Under the pieces are notes generated by a model that was given only the letters and a program-made list of their open reading frames with translations, made no database searches and was not told the origin of the DNA. Position numbers and translations under genes: made by a program. DNA of 64,000 nt from Sphaerotilus mobilis (GTDB taxonomy: Bacteria > Pseudomonadota > Gammaproteobacteria > Burkholderiales > Burkholderiaceae_C), in assembly GCF_004216565.1 (NCBI RefSeq), contig NZ_SGWV01000014.1, positions 25,932 through 89,931 on the forward strand, in the 5' to 3' direction. Below, piece after piece: positions 44,695 to 53,940 of this stretch (its first letter is position 1; each line of letters starts with the position of its first letter).

Positions 44695-45483
44695 TCAGAC
44701 GAAGCGCATCGAGACGCTGCCCAGGTCCTGGAAGCGCACCAGCACGTTGTCGCCGGCCTCGACCGCGATCGCCTCGGTAACACCGCCGGTCATGATGAAG
44801 CTGCCGGCCGGGATCTCCTGACCGCGCTGGCCCAGGTGGTTGGCCATCATGGCGACCGCAGCGGCGGGGTGGCCGAGCACGGCCGCGCCTGCGGCCATCG
44901 AGACGATGCGGCCGTTCTTCTCCAGCACCACACCGAGCGTGCGCAGGTCCAGGTCCTCGACCGCGCGCGAGCGTCCGCCGATGACGAAGCGCGCCGCCGA
45001 GGTGTTGTCGGCGATGACGCTCTTGAGGTCGAACTTGAAGTCGCGGTAGCGGCTGTCGATCACCTCGACGGCCGGCAGCACGAAGTCGATCGCCGCCATC
45101 ACCGAGCCGACGTGGCAACCGGGCCCGCGCAGCGGGGCCTTGGTGACGATGCAGATCTCGGCCTCGACCTTGGGGTGGATCAGCTCGTCCATGCGGATCT
45201 CGCCGCCATCAGGCCTGGCCATGTCATCGCTGACGAAGCCGAAGCAGGGCGTGTCCACGCCCATCTGCTTCATCTTCGCGAACGAGGTCAGGCCCGCCTT
45301 CAGGCCGACCACACGGCGCCCCCGCGCCTCCTTGCGGCGCCGGATCTCGTCCTGGATGTCATAGGCATCGGCCCAGTCCATCTGCGGGTAGTCGTCGGTG
45401 ATCTTGGTGACGTCGCGGACCTCCAGCTGGGCCGATTCCAGATGCGCCGCCAGGGCTTCGATGTCGTGTCGATTCAGTGCCAT
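44695..45483 (-). CDS. dmpH: 4-oxalocrotonate decarboxylase
   Basis: This 262-residue member of the fumarylacetoacetate-hydrolase-like family decarboxylates 2-oxo-3-hexenedioate to 2-oxopent-4-enoate. Evidence is VVGLKAGLTSFAKMKQMGVD, HPKVEAEICIV with metal-binding Glu residues, and LKSVIADNTSAARFVIGG. It is a paralogue of the adjacent hydratase DmpE, with which it forms a complex in known pathways. The ATG at 45483 was chosen over upstream in-frame codons by family length. Confidence 0.92.
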   Translation of the reverse strand: MALNRHDIEALAAHLESAQLEVRDVTKITDDYPQMDWADAYDIQDEIRRRKEARGRRVVGLKAGLTSFAKMKQMGVDTPCFGFVSDDMARPDGGEIRMDELIHPKVEAEICIVTKAPLRGPGCHVGSVMAAIDFVLPAVEVIDSRYRDFKFDLKSVIADNTSAARFVIGGRSRAVEDLDLRTLGVVLEKNGRIVSMAAGAAVLGHPAAAVAMMANHLGQRGQEIPAGSFIMTGGVTEAIAVEAGDNVLVRFQDLGSVSMRFV

Positions 45484-45494
45484 GTCGTGTGTCC

Positions 45495-46277
45495 TCAAAT
45501 GAATCGAACAGAGGTGTTGCCCAGGCCGCCAACACTGGCATGCAGGCTGTCACCGGCCTTGACCGGCACCAGTGGCGATTGCGAACCCGAGAGGATCACG
45601 TCACCGGCTTTCAGCGAGATGCCCAGCGCGCCCAGCGTGTTGGCCAGCCAGGCGACCGCGTTGACGGGCGAGCCCTGCACGGCCGCGCCGCAGGAGGTGC
45701 TGACGATCTCGCCGTTCTTCTCCAGCACCATGCCGGCCAGGGCCAGATCGAGCTGGCGCGGGCTGCGGCGCGTGCCGCCGAGCGTGAAGACGCCGCAGCT
45801 GGCGTTGTCGGCGACGGTGTCCTGAATCTTGATCTTCCAGTCGCGGATGCGCGAGTCGACGATCTCGAAGCAGGGCATGACGCAGTCGGTGGCGCGCAGC
45901 ACGTCGGCGGCCGTCACGCCCGGGCCGGTCAGGTCACGGGCGAGGATGAAGGCGACCTCGGCCTCGGCCTTGGGCGCGATCATCTTGGCGGTGTCGATGG
46001 GCTCGCCTTCGTTGAAGACCATGCCCGAGAGCAACTGGCCAAAGTCGGGCTGGTTGACGCCCAGCATGTCCATCACGACCTGACTGGTCACGCCGATCTT
46101 CTTGCCGATGACGCTCTCGCCGGCCGCGAGTCGACGCTCGATCATGCGCAGCTGGATGCGGTAGGCGTCGTCGATGGTGATGCCGGGCACGCGGTTGGTG
46201 AGCGGCTCGACCGGCACGCGGCTGAGCAGCGATTCATAGAGCTCGTCGCCGTGGGCGAGGATGGATTCGGGTGTCAT
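45495..46277 (-). CDS. dmpE: 2-oxopent-4-enoate hydratase
   Basis: This 260-residue enzyme adds water to 2-oxopent-4-enoate to give 4-hydroxy-2-oxovalerate. Family features are VIGKKIGVTSQVVMDMLGVN, APKAEAEVAFILARDL with metal Glu residues, and DTVADNASCGVFTLGG. It is 11 bases from dmpH; the two genes are similar and probably arose by duplication. Confidence 0.93.
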   Translation of the reverse strand: MTPESILAHGDELYESLLSRVPVEPLTNRVPGITIDDAYRIQLRMIERRLAAGESVIGKKIGVTSQVVMDMLGVNQPDFGQLLSGMVFNEGEPIDTAKMIAPKAEAEVAFILARDLTGPGVTAADVLRATDCVMPCFEIVDSRIRDWKIKIQDTVADNASCGVFTLGGTRRSPRQLDLALAGMVLEKNGEIVSTSCGAAVQGSPVNAVAWLANTLGALGISLKAGDVILSGSQSPLVPVKAGDSLHASVGGLGNTSVRFI

Positions 46278-46344
46278 GGGCAGGTCCGGTGATGGGCTGT
46301 CGTCGGGGTGTCGATCGTCGTTCGAACGCCGCTGCGCGTCGTTC

Positions 46345-47799
46345 TCACAGCTTGATCATCACGTTGCGAAGTTCGGTATAGAACTCCAGCGAATGCACGC
46401 CGCCTTCGCGGCCGATGCCCGAGGCCTTGGCACCGCCGAAGGCCGTGCGCAGGTCGCGCAGGAACCAGCTGTTGATCCAGCACAGGCCGACCTCGATGGC
46501 CGCTGCCATGCGGTGCGCCGTGCCCAGGTCCTGGGTCCAGACGGTGGTGGCCAGGCCGTAGTCGGTCGCGTTGGCCAGCGCGATGGCTTCGGCCTCGGTG
46601 TCGAAGGGGGCGATGTGGCAACAGGGGCCGAAGATCTCCTCGCGGATCACGCGGGCGCTCTCGGGCAGGCCGGTCCAGATGGTCGGCTGGACCCAGTGGC
46701 CGTCGGCCAGCGCGGCCGGCATGGCTGGGGCGCCACCCCCGGTCACGACGGTTGCACCTTCGGCGACGGCCAGCGCGTAGTAGTCCATGACCTTGCGCTT
46801 GTGTTCGGCCGAGATCAACGGGCCCAGGCCGACACCGGGTTGGTCGGGCGGGCCGATCACCAGCGCCTCGGCCTTGGCCTTCAAGGCCTGCACGAAGGTG
46901 TCGAAGATGGGTCGCTGCACATAGACACGCTCGGTGCCCAGGCAGACCTGGCCGCAGTTTTCGAAGGCGCTGCGGGTGATGCCGGCCACAGCCTTGTCGA
47001 TGTCGGCATCGGCGAACACGATGCCGGCGTTCTTGCCGCCCAGCTCGAAGGACACCGGCCGCACGCCCTTGGCAGCCGCGGCCATGATGGCCTCGCCCGT
47101 GCGGGTCTCGCCGGTGAAGGTGATGCCGTCGACGTCCGGGTGACGGGTCAGGAACTCACCGGCCGAACCGGGCCCGAAACCGTGCAGCACCTGGTAGACG
47201 CCCTTGGGGATGCCGACCGTGTTCATGACCTCGGCCAGCAGCGTCGCGGTGGCGGGGGTCTCTTCGGAAGGCTTGACGATCACGGCGTTGCCGCAGGCCA
47301 GCGCCGGGCCGACCTTCCAGGTCATCAGCAGCAGCGGCAGGTTCCAGGGGCAGACCACCGCCACGACGCCCAGCGGCGTGCGCAGCGCGTAGCTGACGGC
47401 GGTTCCGCCGTCTGGAGTGGTCATCGTGAAGCTCTCGGTCGGCACGTTCTTGACGATGTCGGCAAAGACCTTGAAGTTGGCCGCCCCGCGCGGGATGTCG
47501 ATGTGCGAGGCCAGGCTGTGCGGCTTGCCGGTGTCGGCCAGCTCGGCGGCCAGGAACTCGTCGAAGCGGCGGTTGATCTCGTCGGCCACCGCATGCAGCA
47601 GCTCGGTGCGGCGCACCACACTCAGCCGGCCCCATTCGCCCTTCATCGCGGCATGGGCGGCGGCGACGGCCGCATCGACCTCGGCCATGCCGGCTTCATG
47701 GACCTGACCGATCACGCGGTTGTCGACCGGCGTGCGCTTGTCGAAGGTCTTGCCGGTGGCGACGAACTCGCCGTTGATGAAGTTGAGGAACTGTTTCAT
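46345..47799 (-). CDS. dmpC: 2-hydroxymuconic semialdehyde dehydrogenase
   Basis: This 484-residue aldehyde dehydrogenase oxidises 2-hydroxymuconic semialdehyde to 2-hydroxymuconate with NAD. The ALDH signatures are PWNLPLLLMTWKVGPALACG (cofactor region near residue 152), FELGGKNAGIVFADAD with the general-base Glu near 255, and FENCGQVCLGTERVYV with the catalytic Cys near 287. It opens the lower part of the operon, 114 bases after dmpB, with a hairpin in the gap. Confidence 0.95.
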   Translation of the reverse strand: MKQFLNFINGEFVATGKTFDKRTPVDNRVIGQVHEAGMAEVDAAVAAAHAAMKGEWGRLSVVRRTELLHAVADEINRRFDEFLAAELADTGKPHSLASHIDIPRGAANFKVFADIVKNVPTESFTMTTPDGGTAVSYALRTPLGVVAVVCPWNLPLLLMTWKVGPALACGNAVIVKPSEETPATATLLAEVMNTVGIPKGVYQVLHGFGPGSAGEFLTRHPDVDGITFTGETRTGEAIMAAAAKGVRPVSFELGGKNAGIVFADADIDKAVAGITRSAFENCGQVCLGTERVYVQRPIFDTFVQALKAKAEALVIGPPDQPGVGLGPLISAEHKRKVMDYYALAVAEGATVVTGGGAPAMPAALADGHWVQPTIWTGLPESARVIREEIFGPCCHIAPFDTEAEAIALANATDYGLATTVWTQDLGTAHRMAAAIEVGLCWINSWFLRDLRTAFGGAKASGIGREGGVHSLEFYTELRNVMIKL

Positions 47800-47853
47800 G
47801 GTCGTGCGTCGGGACTGCTGGACGTGGTGTGGAGCGCGAGAGGTCGCTCGGGT

Positions 47854-47896
47854 GGAAGACCGGCAAGCCCGTGTTGATCGGGCTTCCCGGCCTTCC
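47854..47896. other. Imperfect hairpin between dmpB and dmpC
   Basis: GGAAG, CCGG and AGCCCG on the left pair with CGGGCT, CCGG and CTTCC on the right, broken by small mismatches, around a TGTTGAT loop. No T-tract follows on either strand. It could stabilise or separate upper and lower operon messages. Confidence 0.5.
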
Positions 47897-47913
47897 GTCC
47901 GCTCAGGGCGTGG

Positions 47914-48858
47914 TCAGGTGTAGACGTCCGTGAAGGACGGCACCGCCGCACCCGTGTGATAGAAGATGCCGGACCACAGCTGGTCTTCGGTCCAGGTCGT
48001 GACCGGGCGGTCACGCTGGGCCAGGTAGCCCAGGCCGGCGAAGGTCTCGTTGCGGTTGCCGCTCGGGTCGAAGAAGTAGATGGTCTCGCCGCGCGTGATG
48101 CCGTGGCGGGTCGGTGCCACGTCGATGCGGGTCTTGTTCTTGGCCATCACGTCTGCAGCCTTCAGCACGTCGTGCCACGAGTCCAGGAAGTAGGCGATGT
48201 GATGCAGGCCGCTGCGGGCGCCGCCGACGAAGGCGATGTCGTGCGGCGTGGTGGTGCGCGACATCCAGGTGGCGGCCTGGATCGAGCCGCCCGGGCCGAC
48301 CACGACCTGCTCAGTGAGGAAGAAGTCCAGCGCCTCGGTCATGAAGCGGGTGTTGTCGGCGACGGTGTTGATGCCCTCGGCGGGGTTCATCTCGCACATC
48401 AGCAGCAGGTGGTCCAGCCAGTGCGCGCCAGCGCCCTTGAGGTCATCGGGCCACGGGTCCGGGTTGGTGGTGCCCACGCTGGTGCCGACGTATTCCTTCA
48501 TCGCGTAGAGACGGAACTCGTGGCCGCTGGGCAGGTTGAACTGCAGCATGCGGCCGGTCGATGGCAGCGTGCCCTCGGGCAGCATCGTGGTCTTGACGCC
48601 CCAGGCCTCGACCTTGGCCTGCAGGGTGTCGAGGTCGGCGTCCTTCTCGACCTTGTAGGCGACATGGTTCAGGCCGGCCTGGTCCGACGGCGTCAGGATC
48701 AGCGAGAACTTGTCCCACTCGTCCCAACACTTCAGGTAGACGTTGCCGGCCTTGTCCTGCATCGTCGTCTTCAGGCCCAGCACGTTCTCGTAGTGCTTGA
48801 CGGCCGCGGCCATGTCCATCACCTTCAGGCTCGCGTGCCCGATGCGCATCACACCCAT
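47914..48858 (-). CDS. dmpB: Catechol 2,3-dioxygenase
   Basis: This 314-residue extradiol dioxygenase opens catechol to 2-hydroxymuconic semialdehyde with Fe(II). The three iron ligands are in the usual contexts: His in [13 protein letters not shown] (near residue 149), His in [12 protein letters not shown] (near 212) and Glu in [13 protein letters not shown] (near 263). Length is close to XylE/DmpB (307). It starts one base after the ferredoxin stop codon, and its GAGGAG ribosome site lies inside dmpQ. Confidence 0.96.
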   Translation of the reverse strand: MGVMRIGHASLKVMDMAAAVKHYENVLGLKTTMQDKAGNVYLKCWDEWDKFSLILTPSDQAGLNHVAYKVEKDADLDTLQAKVEAWGVKTTMLPEGTLPSTGRMLQFNLPSGHEFRLYAMKEYVGTSVGTTNPDPWPDDLKGAGAHWLDHLLLMCEMNPAEGINTVADNTRFMTEALDFFLTEQVVVGPGGSIQAATWMSRTTTPHDIAFVGGARSGLHHIAYFLDSWHDVLKAADVMAKNKTRIDVAPTRHGITRGETIYFFDPSGNRNETFAGLGYLAQRDRPVTTWTEDQLWSGIFYHTGAAVPSFTDVYT

Positions 48859-48859
48859 G

Positions 48860-49231
48860 TCAGTCTCCTCTTTCGGTGGTTGCGGGGTTGACCGAACTGG
48901 CATACCCCTTGGAAAACGGTTTCTCGAACTTGCCGATCACCTGCAGGCGAACGGCGCTGGTGGGGGCGACCCGGCAGGCCAGCGTGCAGCCCTGGGCCGA
49001 TTCCTCGGCGCTGACGTGGGCCCGGCTGACCGGCCCGAGCGACTGCACCTCGCCCTCGACGATGCGGACCTTGCAGACGCCGCAGCCGCCGTTGACGCAG
49101 CCCACCGGGATGCCCTTGCGGCCCAGCCGCAACATGCCCTGCAGCAGGCTCTCGGTGGTGGCGCAGGGGTAGTGTTCGCCGGTCTGCTCGACCAGCACGG
49201 TGACCTTGGGGCGGGTGTCGAAGAGGCTCAT
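48860..49231 (-). CDS. dmpQ: Chloroplast-type ferredoxin for dioxygenase reactivation
   Basis: This 123-residue 2Fe-2S ferredoxin carries the cluster motif [10 protein letters not shown] with a later cysteine in CTLACRV. In meta-cleavage operons the XylT/DmpQ-type protein re-reduces iron in catechol 2,3-dioxygenase that was oxidised by poor substrates. It sits directly between the phenol hydroxylase reductase and the dioxygenase, as in other operons. The C-terminal tail ([20 protein letters not shown]) is a little longer than usual. Confidence 0.93.
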   Translation of the reverse strand: MSLFDTRPKVTVLVEQTGEHYPCATTESLLQGMLRLGRKGIPVGCVNGGCGVCKVRIVEGEVQSLGPVSRAHVSAEESAQGCTLACRVAPTSAVRLQVIGKFEKPFSKGYASSVNPATTERGD

Positions 49232-49244
49232 CGTGTGAGCCTCC

Positions 49245-50315
49245 TCAGACCCGCTTGAACAGCGGGCTGCGCGGGCCTTGCGCATCCGCCGCCGAGAGGA
49301 ACTTCTCGGTGTGGATGTCGCGTTCGTAGAGCCGGCCCTGCATCAGCGCGGCCAGGCAGGCTTCGATCATGGGCGGTGGCCCGCACAGGTAGGCCTGCTG
49401 GCCGGCGTAACCCTGCGGGTAGAGCGTCGCGGCGGCCTCGTGCACGAAGCCGCGTGCGCCGCTCCAGGTCGAGCCTTCCGGCTCGGCCGACAGGGTCGGC
49501 AGGTAGCGGAAGTTGGCGTGCTGCGCAGCCAGTGCGCGGAACTCGTCGTCGCCATACAGCTCTTCGCGGCAACGCTGGCCGTAGACCAGCGTGATCGGCA
49601 GCGTGCAGCCACCGGCCAGCAGGTCCAGGATCATCGAGCGCGGGCTAGACAGCCCCGAGCCGCCGGCCATGAACAGCAGGGGCTGGGCGATGGACTTGCG
49701 CACGAAGAAGCGGCCATAGGGACCGGCCAGGCGCAGGCGGTCGCCGACCTTCAGTTGATCGTGCAGCCAGCCGGTGCCGACGCCGCCGGGCACGCGCCGC
49801 ACATGCAGCTCGATGTGGCCGCTGCGTTCGACCTCGTGCGGCGCGTTGGCGATCGAGAAGGCACGGGACTGGCCGAGCCCCGGGATCTCCAGCTGTACGT
49901 ACTGGCCGGCCTGGAAGTGCAGACCCGTGACCGAGCGGTCCAGCGCCAGGTGCATGCCCTTGATGGTCGGCGTCAGGTCGACGATGCGCTCGACCGTGAC
50001 GGCGAAGTCGCGCACCGGGATGACCTCGGCATCGGGCTCCTCGTCGACGTCGGCCTCGATCACCACGTCCTCGCAGGCGGTTGCGCAGCAGGCCAGGGTC
50101 TGGCCGTCCTCGCGCTCGAAGTCCATCAGTGCGAACGGGTTGGCGGCACCATGGTCGACGCTGCCGGCGCAGACGCGGACCTTGCAGGTGCCGCACAGGC
50201 CGTGTCCGCAGGCATGCGGGATGTGGATGCCTTGCCGCAGGGCCGCGTCCAGCAGGGTCTGGCCTTCGGCCAGATCGATGGTGGCACCCAGCGGATCGAT
50301 CGTGAGTTGAAACAT
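49245..50315 (-). CDS. dmpP: Phenol hydroxylase reductase (P5)
   Basis: This 356-residue reductase passes electrons from NADH to the diiron oxygenase. It has an N-terminal 2Fe-2S domain (ACGHGLCGTC then CCATAC, residues about 35-80), an FAD domain (SRAFSIANAP, near 175) and an NAD domain (LLFMAGGSGLSSPRSMI; YLCGPPPMIEACL). Its start lies 22 bases after dmpO; ATG 50315 gives the standard MFQLTIDPLG-type N-terminus. Confidence 0.96.
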   Translation of the reverse strand: MFQLTIDPLGATIDLAEGQTLLDAALRQGIHIPHACGHGLCGTCKVRVCAGSVDHGAANPFALMDFEREDGQTLACCATACEDVVIEADVDEEPDAEVIPVRDFAVTVERIVDLTPTIKGMHLALDRSVTGLHFQAGQYVQLEIPGLGQSRAFSIANAPHEVERSGHIELHVRRVPGGVGTGWLHDQLKVGDRLRLAGPYGRFFVRKSIAQPLLFMAGGSGLSSPRSMILDLLAGGCTLPITLVYGQRCREELYGDDEFRALAAQHANFRYLPTLSAEPEGSTWSGARGFVHEAAATLYPQGYAGQQAYLCGPPPMIEACLAALMQGRLYERDIHTEKFLSAADAQGPRSPLFKRV

Positions 50316-50337
50316 CGTTCGACCTTCAGGTCCGCGC

Positions 50338-50694
50338 TCAGCTGCTCGACCCCGCCAGCCCGTCCAGGCCCGGCGTGCGGAAGCGGATCGCGTCCTTGTG
50401 GCGCAGGCCGTTGTCGGCAAGCGACTTGGTCGGGTCCGGCGACCAGGGCTGGTTGCCCTTGAGCCATTGCACGGTCGACCAGTCGATCTTGGCGAAGTCC
50501 GGGTGCTCGCCGTAGATGCCCGGCAGCACGGCCTGCGACAGCGCGCCGAAGGGCATGTCCGGTGGCAAGGGCAGACAGAAGGGCGCCGGGTACATCAGGT
50601 GGCGGTCCCAGGCGATGAAGAGCAGGGGCGCGGGAAAGTTCTCGCGCACGTCCTTCATCGGGAAGTCGTACGGTCCGATCGCGACGACGCTCAT
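50338..50694 (-). CDS. dmpO: Phenol hydroxylase subunit P4
   Basis: This 118-residue gamma-subunit of the (N-L-O)2 diiron oxygenase begins MSVVAIGPYDFPMKDVRENF and has the family's LMYPAPFCLPLPPDMPFG. It forms part of the oxygenase hexamer. Its ATG overlaps the dmpN stop by four bases, ensuring balanced synthesis. Confidence 0.94.
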   Translation of the reverse strand: MSVVAIGPYDFPMKDVRENFPAPLLFIAWDRHLMYPAPFCLPLPPDMPFGALSQAVLPGIYGEHPDFAKIDWSTVQWLKGNQPWSPDPTKSLADNGLRHKDAIRFRTPGLDGLAGSSS

Positions 50695-52274
50695 TTCGTG
50701 TCTCCTTGCGTGCTGGCGCTGGCACTCGTGCCGTCACCTTCACCGCGCCAGGCGGCGAAGTTCTTCTGGTCTTCCGAGCCGTGGAAGTCGAAGTTGTCGC
50801 GGCCGATCTCCATCTCGTAGTACTGCAGCACGGCGATCAGCGGGTCGAAGCCTTCGGCCGTCGGGTCGGTGCCCGGCTTGAAGCAATGGCCCTGGTAGAT
50901 CTGCTGCACCGGCAGCCAGCTCTGCACGTACTTCTCGGGCTCGTCCTCGAAGATGTGCTGGCAGTGGTCCGAGCAGAAGTGGTACTTGTTGCCGAGGTAG
51001 TCGCTGTCGCGGTAGCAGATCTCGGTCGGGTCACCCATCTCGGTGAACAGCATCGGGATCTGGCAGGTGGTGCACAGCATCGGCAGCGTCTTGATGTAGA
51101 AGCGCTTGCCCTCGGCCTGCTGCTGGCGGTGGTGTTCCCAGCGCGGGCGGTAGTACCTGTCGAAGGTGTCGGGGTACTTGGACGAGAGCCAGTCGAGTTC
51201 CTCGTCGCTCGGCACCCAGGTGTGGAATGGCGCGGCGGCGTTGAAGCCGAAAAAGGTGCTCCAGGCCTGGTGGCTGATGTGGTCCTTGCCCTCGCAAGCC
51301 TGCTTCCAGCCGGCGGGCTCGCGGATGCCGTAGCGGGCCAGGTCCTTGAACAGCGCGCCGCCGTTCTGCTCGGCGTACATCTCCCAGGCTTCCTTCCAGC
51401 TCATCACACGCTTGGGCAGCATGTAGTCCTGCATCATGGCGACCAGGGTCAGCAGGCGATAGCCGCGCCAGAACCACTTGTCGATCCACTTCTGCACGAT
51501 CGGCACATTGGCCGGATCCTGTTCGAGCATGAACTTGATGCACTCGATGCCCAACGTCATGTGGCGCGACTCGTCGGACTGCGCGCTGAAGCCGAAGGTC
51601 ACCGTGCTCATGTCGCCGTTGTGCGCCGCGCCGCTCATGAACGGCACGAACAGCAGGTTGGTCAGCACGTACTCGAAGGAGAAGCTGACAGCGGTCAGGA
51701 ACTCGAACGGCCCACCGGTGCAGGCATCTTCGAAGAAGGACTTGGGCACCGACAGATACCAGACCCGGTCGAACCAGTGGTTCGAATGGTGCATGCCGTT
51801 GAAATACTTGTTGTAGTGCGAGATCGCATGGGTCTCGGTCTGGTAGTGGCGCAGCTCGTCGATCGACTGCATCTGCGCAGCCACGCGCGCACCTTCGCCG
51901 GTGAACTGGCGGCCGACATGGGCAAAGCCGCGGTGCGCGTAGTACTCCAGCGGCGTCACGCCCTGGATGAAGAGCTTGAGCGCGTTGATGTAGCGCGCGT
52001 CCGTCACGCCCAGCTCGCCGTGGTTCTGGGCAAACGCCTCGATCACCGCGTAGAGCTTCTTCTCCTTCTCGCCCTGGTACTTCCAGTAGGCGTCCATCGT
52101 CAGGCGGAAGGGGTCCTCCCACTTGTCCCAGTCGTGGATCTTGATGCCCTCGTAGTGGTCGTAGGGGAAGACCTTTTCCATCGGCTGGTAGGTGGTCTCC
52201 CAGCCCAGGCCTCGGGTCATGGCGGCGTACCGCTCCTTCAGGCCCAGCTTCTTCTTGGTGACGCGGGTGTCCAT
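50691..52274 (-). CDS. dmpN: Phenol hydroxylase alpha subunit P3 (catalytic)
   Basis: This 527-residue subunit holds the diiron centre that hydroxylates phenol to catechol. The paired iron-binding motifs are SIDELRHYQTETHA (E-x-x-H, residues about 134-147) and QSDESRHMTLGIEC (E-x-x-H near 232). A C-terminal YHS-like region with CTTCQIPM and FCSDHCQHIF can bind a metal. Length and sequence match group-2 multicomponent phenol hydroxylases. Confidence 0.97.
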   Translation of the reverse strand: MDTRVTKKKLGLKERYAAMTRGLGWETTYQPMEKVFPYDHYEGIKIHDWDKWEDPFRLTMDAYWKYQGEKEKKLYAVIEAFAQNHGELGVTDARYINALKLFIQGVTPLEYYAHRGFAHVGRQFTGEGARVAAQMQSIDELRHYQTETHAISHYNKYFNGMHHSNHWFDRVWYLSVPKSFFEDACTGGPFEFLTAVSFSFEYVLTNLLFVPFMSGAAHNGDMSTVTFGFSAQSDESRHMTLGIECIKFMLEQDPANVPIVQKWIDKWFWRGYRLLTLVAMMQDYMLPKRVMSWKEAWEMYAEQNGGALFKDLARYGIREPAGWKQACEGKDHISHQAWSTFFGFNAAAPFHTWVPSDEELDWLSSKYPDTFDRYYRPRWEHHRQQQAEGKRFYIKTLPMLCTTCQIPMLFTEMGDPTEICYRDSDYLGNKYHFCSDHCQHIFEDEPEKYVQSWLPVQQIYQGHCFKPGTDPTAEGFDPLIAVLQYYEMEIGRDNFDFHGSEDQKNFAAWRGEGDGTSASASTQGDTK

Positions 52275-52326
52275 GCTTGTCTCCTCGTGGTCGTTGGTTG
52301 CGACGTGTTCGATGTGTCTTCGCGGC

Positions 52327-52596
52327 TCAGTGCTTCCAGCTCAAGGTGAGCTGGTCGTCGTCCTCGTCGATGTGGCCGGACAGGGTGACGAGGTTGATGT
52401 GCAGCGCCTGCAGGTCATAGGGCCGGCCGGTCTGGTCCTCGATCGTGGCGCGGCGGATCGTCAGGCGATCGGGGGCGTCGACCTTGACCAGCCCGGTCGG
52501 GTGGGTGACGACGGCGTTGGGGTTGTCGGCGACGATGGCGTCGATCACCGGACGCGATTCCTCGTTGGCCTGGAAGGCGATGAAGACGTTCGACAT
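52327..52596 (-). CDS. dmpM: Phenol hydroxylase activator P2
   Basis: This 89-residue cofactor-free regulatory protein (MSNVFIAFQANEESRPVID) belongs to the MmoB/DmpM effector family. It binds the oxygenase and is required for turnover but carries no redox group. It lies between dmpL and dmpN as usual. ATG 52596 was chosen by family length. Confidence 0.94.
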   Translation of the reverse strand: MSNVFIAFQANEESRPVIDAIVADNPNAVVTHPTGLVKVDAPDRLTIRRATIEDQTGRPYDLQALHINLVTLSGHIDEDDDQLTLSWKH

Positions 52597-52639
52597 GGGG
52601 CGTGTCCTTGCGATGGGGCTGAGGGGCGTCTGGGGTGGC

Positions 52640-53635
52640 TCAGGCGGTGAGTCCGAGCTTGGCGATGCGGGCGTCGAGCGCCTGCCGGACCTCGGCCAGC
52701 GCATTCGCGCCGTGCTCGCCCAGGGCCAGGTCGGCGACCGGAGCGAGCGCGGCTTGTGCGCGGTCGGCCCAGGCCGTGGCCCAGCCGGCCAGCGTGGCGC
52801 GGTTGGCGGTGGACTCGGCTGCGGCGGTCCGGATGACGGCGTCGATCCAGCGCGAGGACTCGGCCTGCCACTCGGTCATGAAGCTGGTCAGCATGGCAAC
52901 CGCCGTGCCGCCCTGCATCGCCAGGTGGTCGTCGACGTAGTGGCTGTAGACCAGCGGGTAGAGCAGGCCGTCGATGGCCAGGTTCTGGGCCACGAACAGC
53001 TCGAAGGGGTCGGCGACCACGAAGCTGTCCTCGACCAGCTGGCGCAGCGGCTGCCAGCGCGGCTCGCTCAGCCAGGCAGCCTTGCCGGCGTCCAGCACCT
53101 CGGGCTCGCCCAGCGCCAGGCCGAGCTTGGTCAGGTACTGCGCCACGCCCAGGTTGTCCATCGCATGGAACATGGCCGGTGCGGTGAAGGCGGTGCCGTA
53201 GCCATAGGCGCAGACCGAGGCGTTGTTCATGTTGGCGCCCCAGGCCACATGGCGCAGTGGCAGCAACACCGCCAGCGCGTGGCTCTTCTGCACGTCGCTC
53301 ATGCGTGCGGCCAGTCCGCGTGATTCGACGAACTGCGCGGCCGACTCCATCGCGTCCTGCTGGCGGGCGCGGGTCATCGTCCAGGTGGCGTAATAGAACT
53401 GGCGCGGGTCCTTCAGCACGTACCAGTCGGCCAGGACGATGGCGCTGCGGCTGGCGTCGAACAGCTCGTGCGTCGGGTCCCAGGTCGGGCGGTAGTGGAA
53501 GTTCACCATCGGCTGGGCGCCGAAGGTGGCCTCCTGGTAGCGCGTTGCCGCCTTGTCGCCACCGATGTAGCGGGCGACGTGTTCATAGGTCTGGCGCAGC
53601 GGGGTGATCTCGCGTGCCTGCAGGTCGATGTTCAT
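52640..53635 (-). CDS. dmpL: Phenol hydroxylase beta subunit P1
   Basis: This 331-residue subunit pairs with DmpN in the oxygenase and has the ferritin-like fold without iron ligands. Family sequence includes TYEHVARYIGGDKAATRYQE and RPTWDPTHELFDASRSAI. It is needed for activity and for contact with the reductase. It starts 65 bases after dmpK. Confidence 0.95.
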   Translation of the reverse strand: MNIDLQAREITPLRQTYEHVARYIGGDKAATRYQEATFGAQPMVNFHYRPTWDPTHELFDASRSAIVLADWYVLKDPRQFYYATWTMTRARQQDAMESAAQFVESRGLAARMSDVQKSHALAVLLPLRHVAWGANMNNASVCAYGYGTAFTAPAMFHAMDNLGVAQYLTKLGLALGEPEVLDAGKAAWLSEPRWQPLRQLVEDSFVVADPFELFVAQNLAIDGLLYPLVYSHYVDDHLAMQGGTAVAMLTSFMTEWQAESSRWIDAVIRTAAAESTANRATLAGWATAWADRAQAALAPVADLALGEHGANALAEVRQALDARIAKLGLTA

Positions 53636-53700
53636 CGGTCTTGTCTCCTGTGGCCGGTGCGTGCCGGCGGGTTCTCGGTACGTGATTCAGGTGGCGCGGC

Positions 53701-53916
53701 TCAGTCCGTCAGGACGACCGCCCGGTTGACAGCGCAGAACTCTTCGAAGGCCCTTGCGGGCAGCAGCAGCTCGACGGCCAGTTCGGGCCAGCCGATCGAG
53801 AACTCGAAGGCCACCAGGCCGTCTTCGCGGCGTTCCTGGATGCGCACATAGCGGCGCATCAGGTCGACGTCGGGCCATTCGGTCTGCGCTGGCGGTGCGG
53901 GGTGGTCGTGCGGCAT
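53701..53916 (-). CDS. dmpK: Phenol hydroxylase assembly subunit P0
   Basis: This 71-residue protein has the DmpK pattern RRYVRIQERREDGLVAFEFS and WPELAVELLLPARAFEEFC. The family helps load iron into or assemble the oxygenase and is not needed for turnover itself. I chose ATG 53916, which has GGAAG five bases upstream; the frame also allows ATG 53940 (79 residues). It is the first gene of the operon. Confidence 0.88.
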   Translation of the reverse strand: MPHDHPAPPAQTEWPDVDLMRRYVRIQERREDGLVAFEFSIGWPELAVELLLPARAFEEFCAVNRAVVLTD

Positions 53917-53940
53917 GCCAGCTTCCAACGCACATGACAT

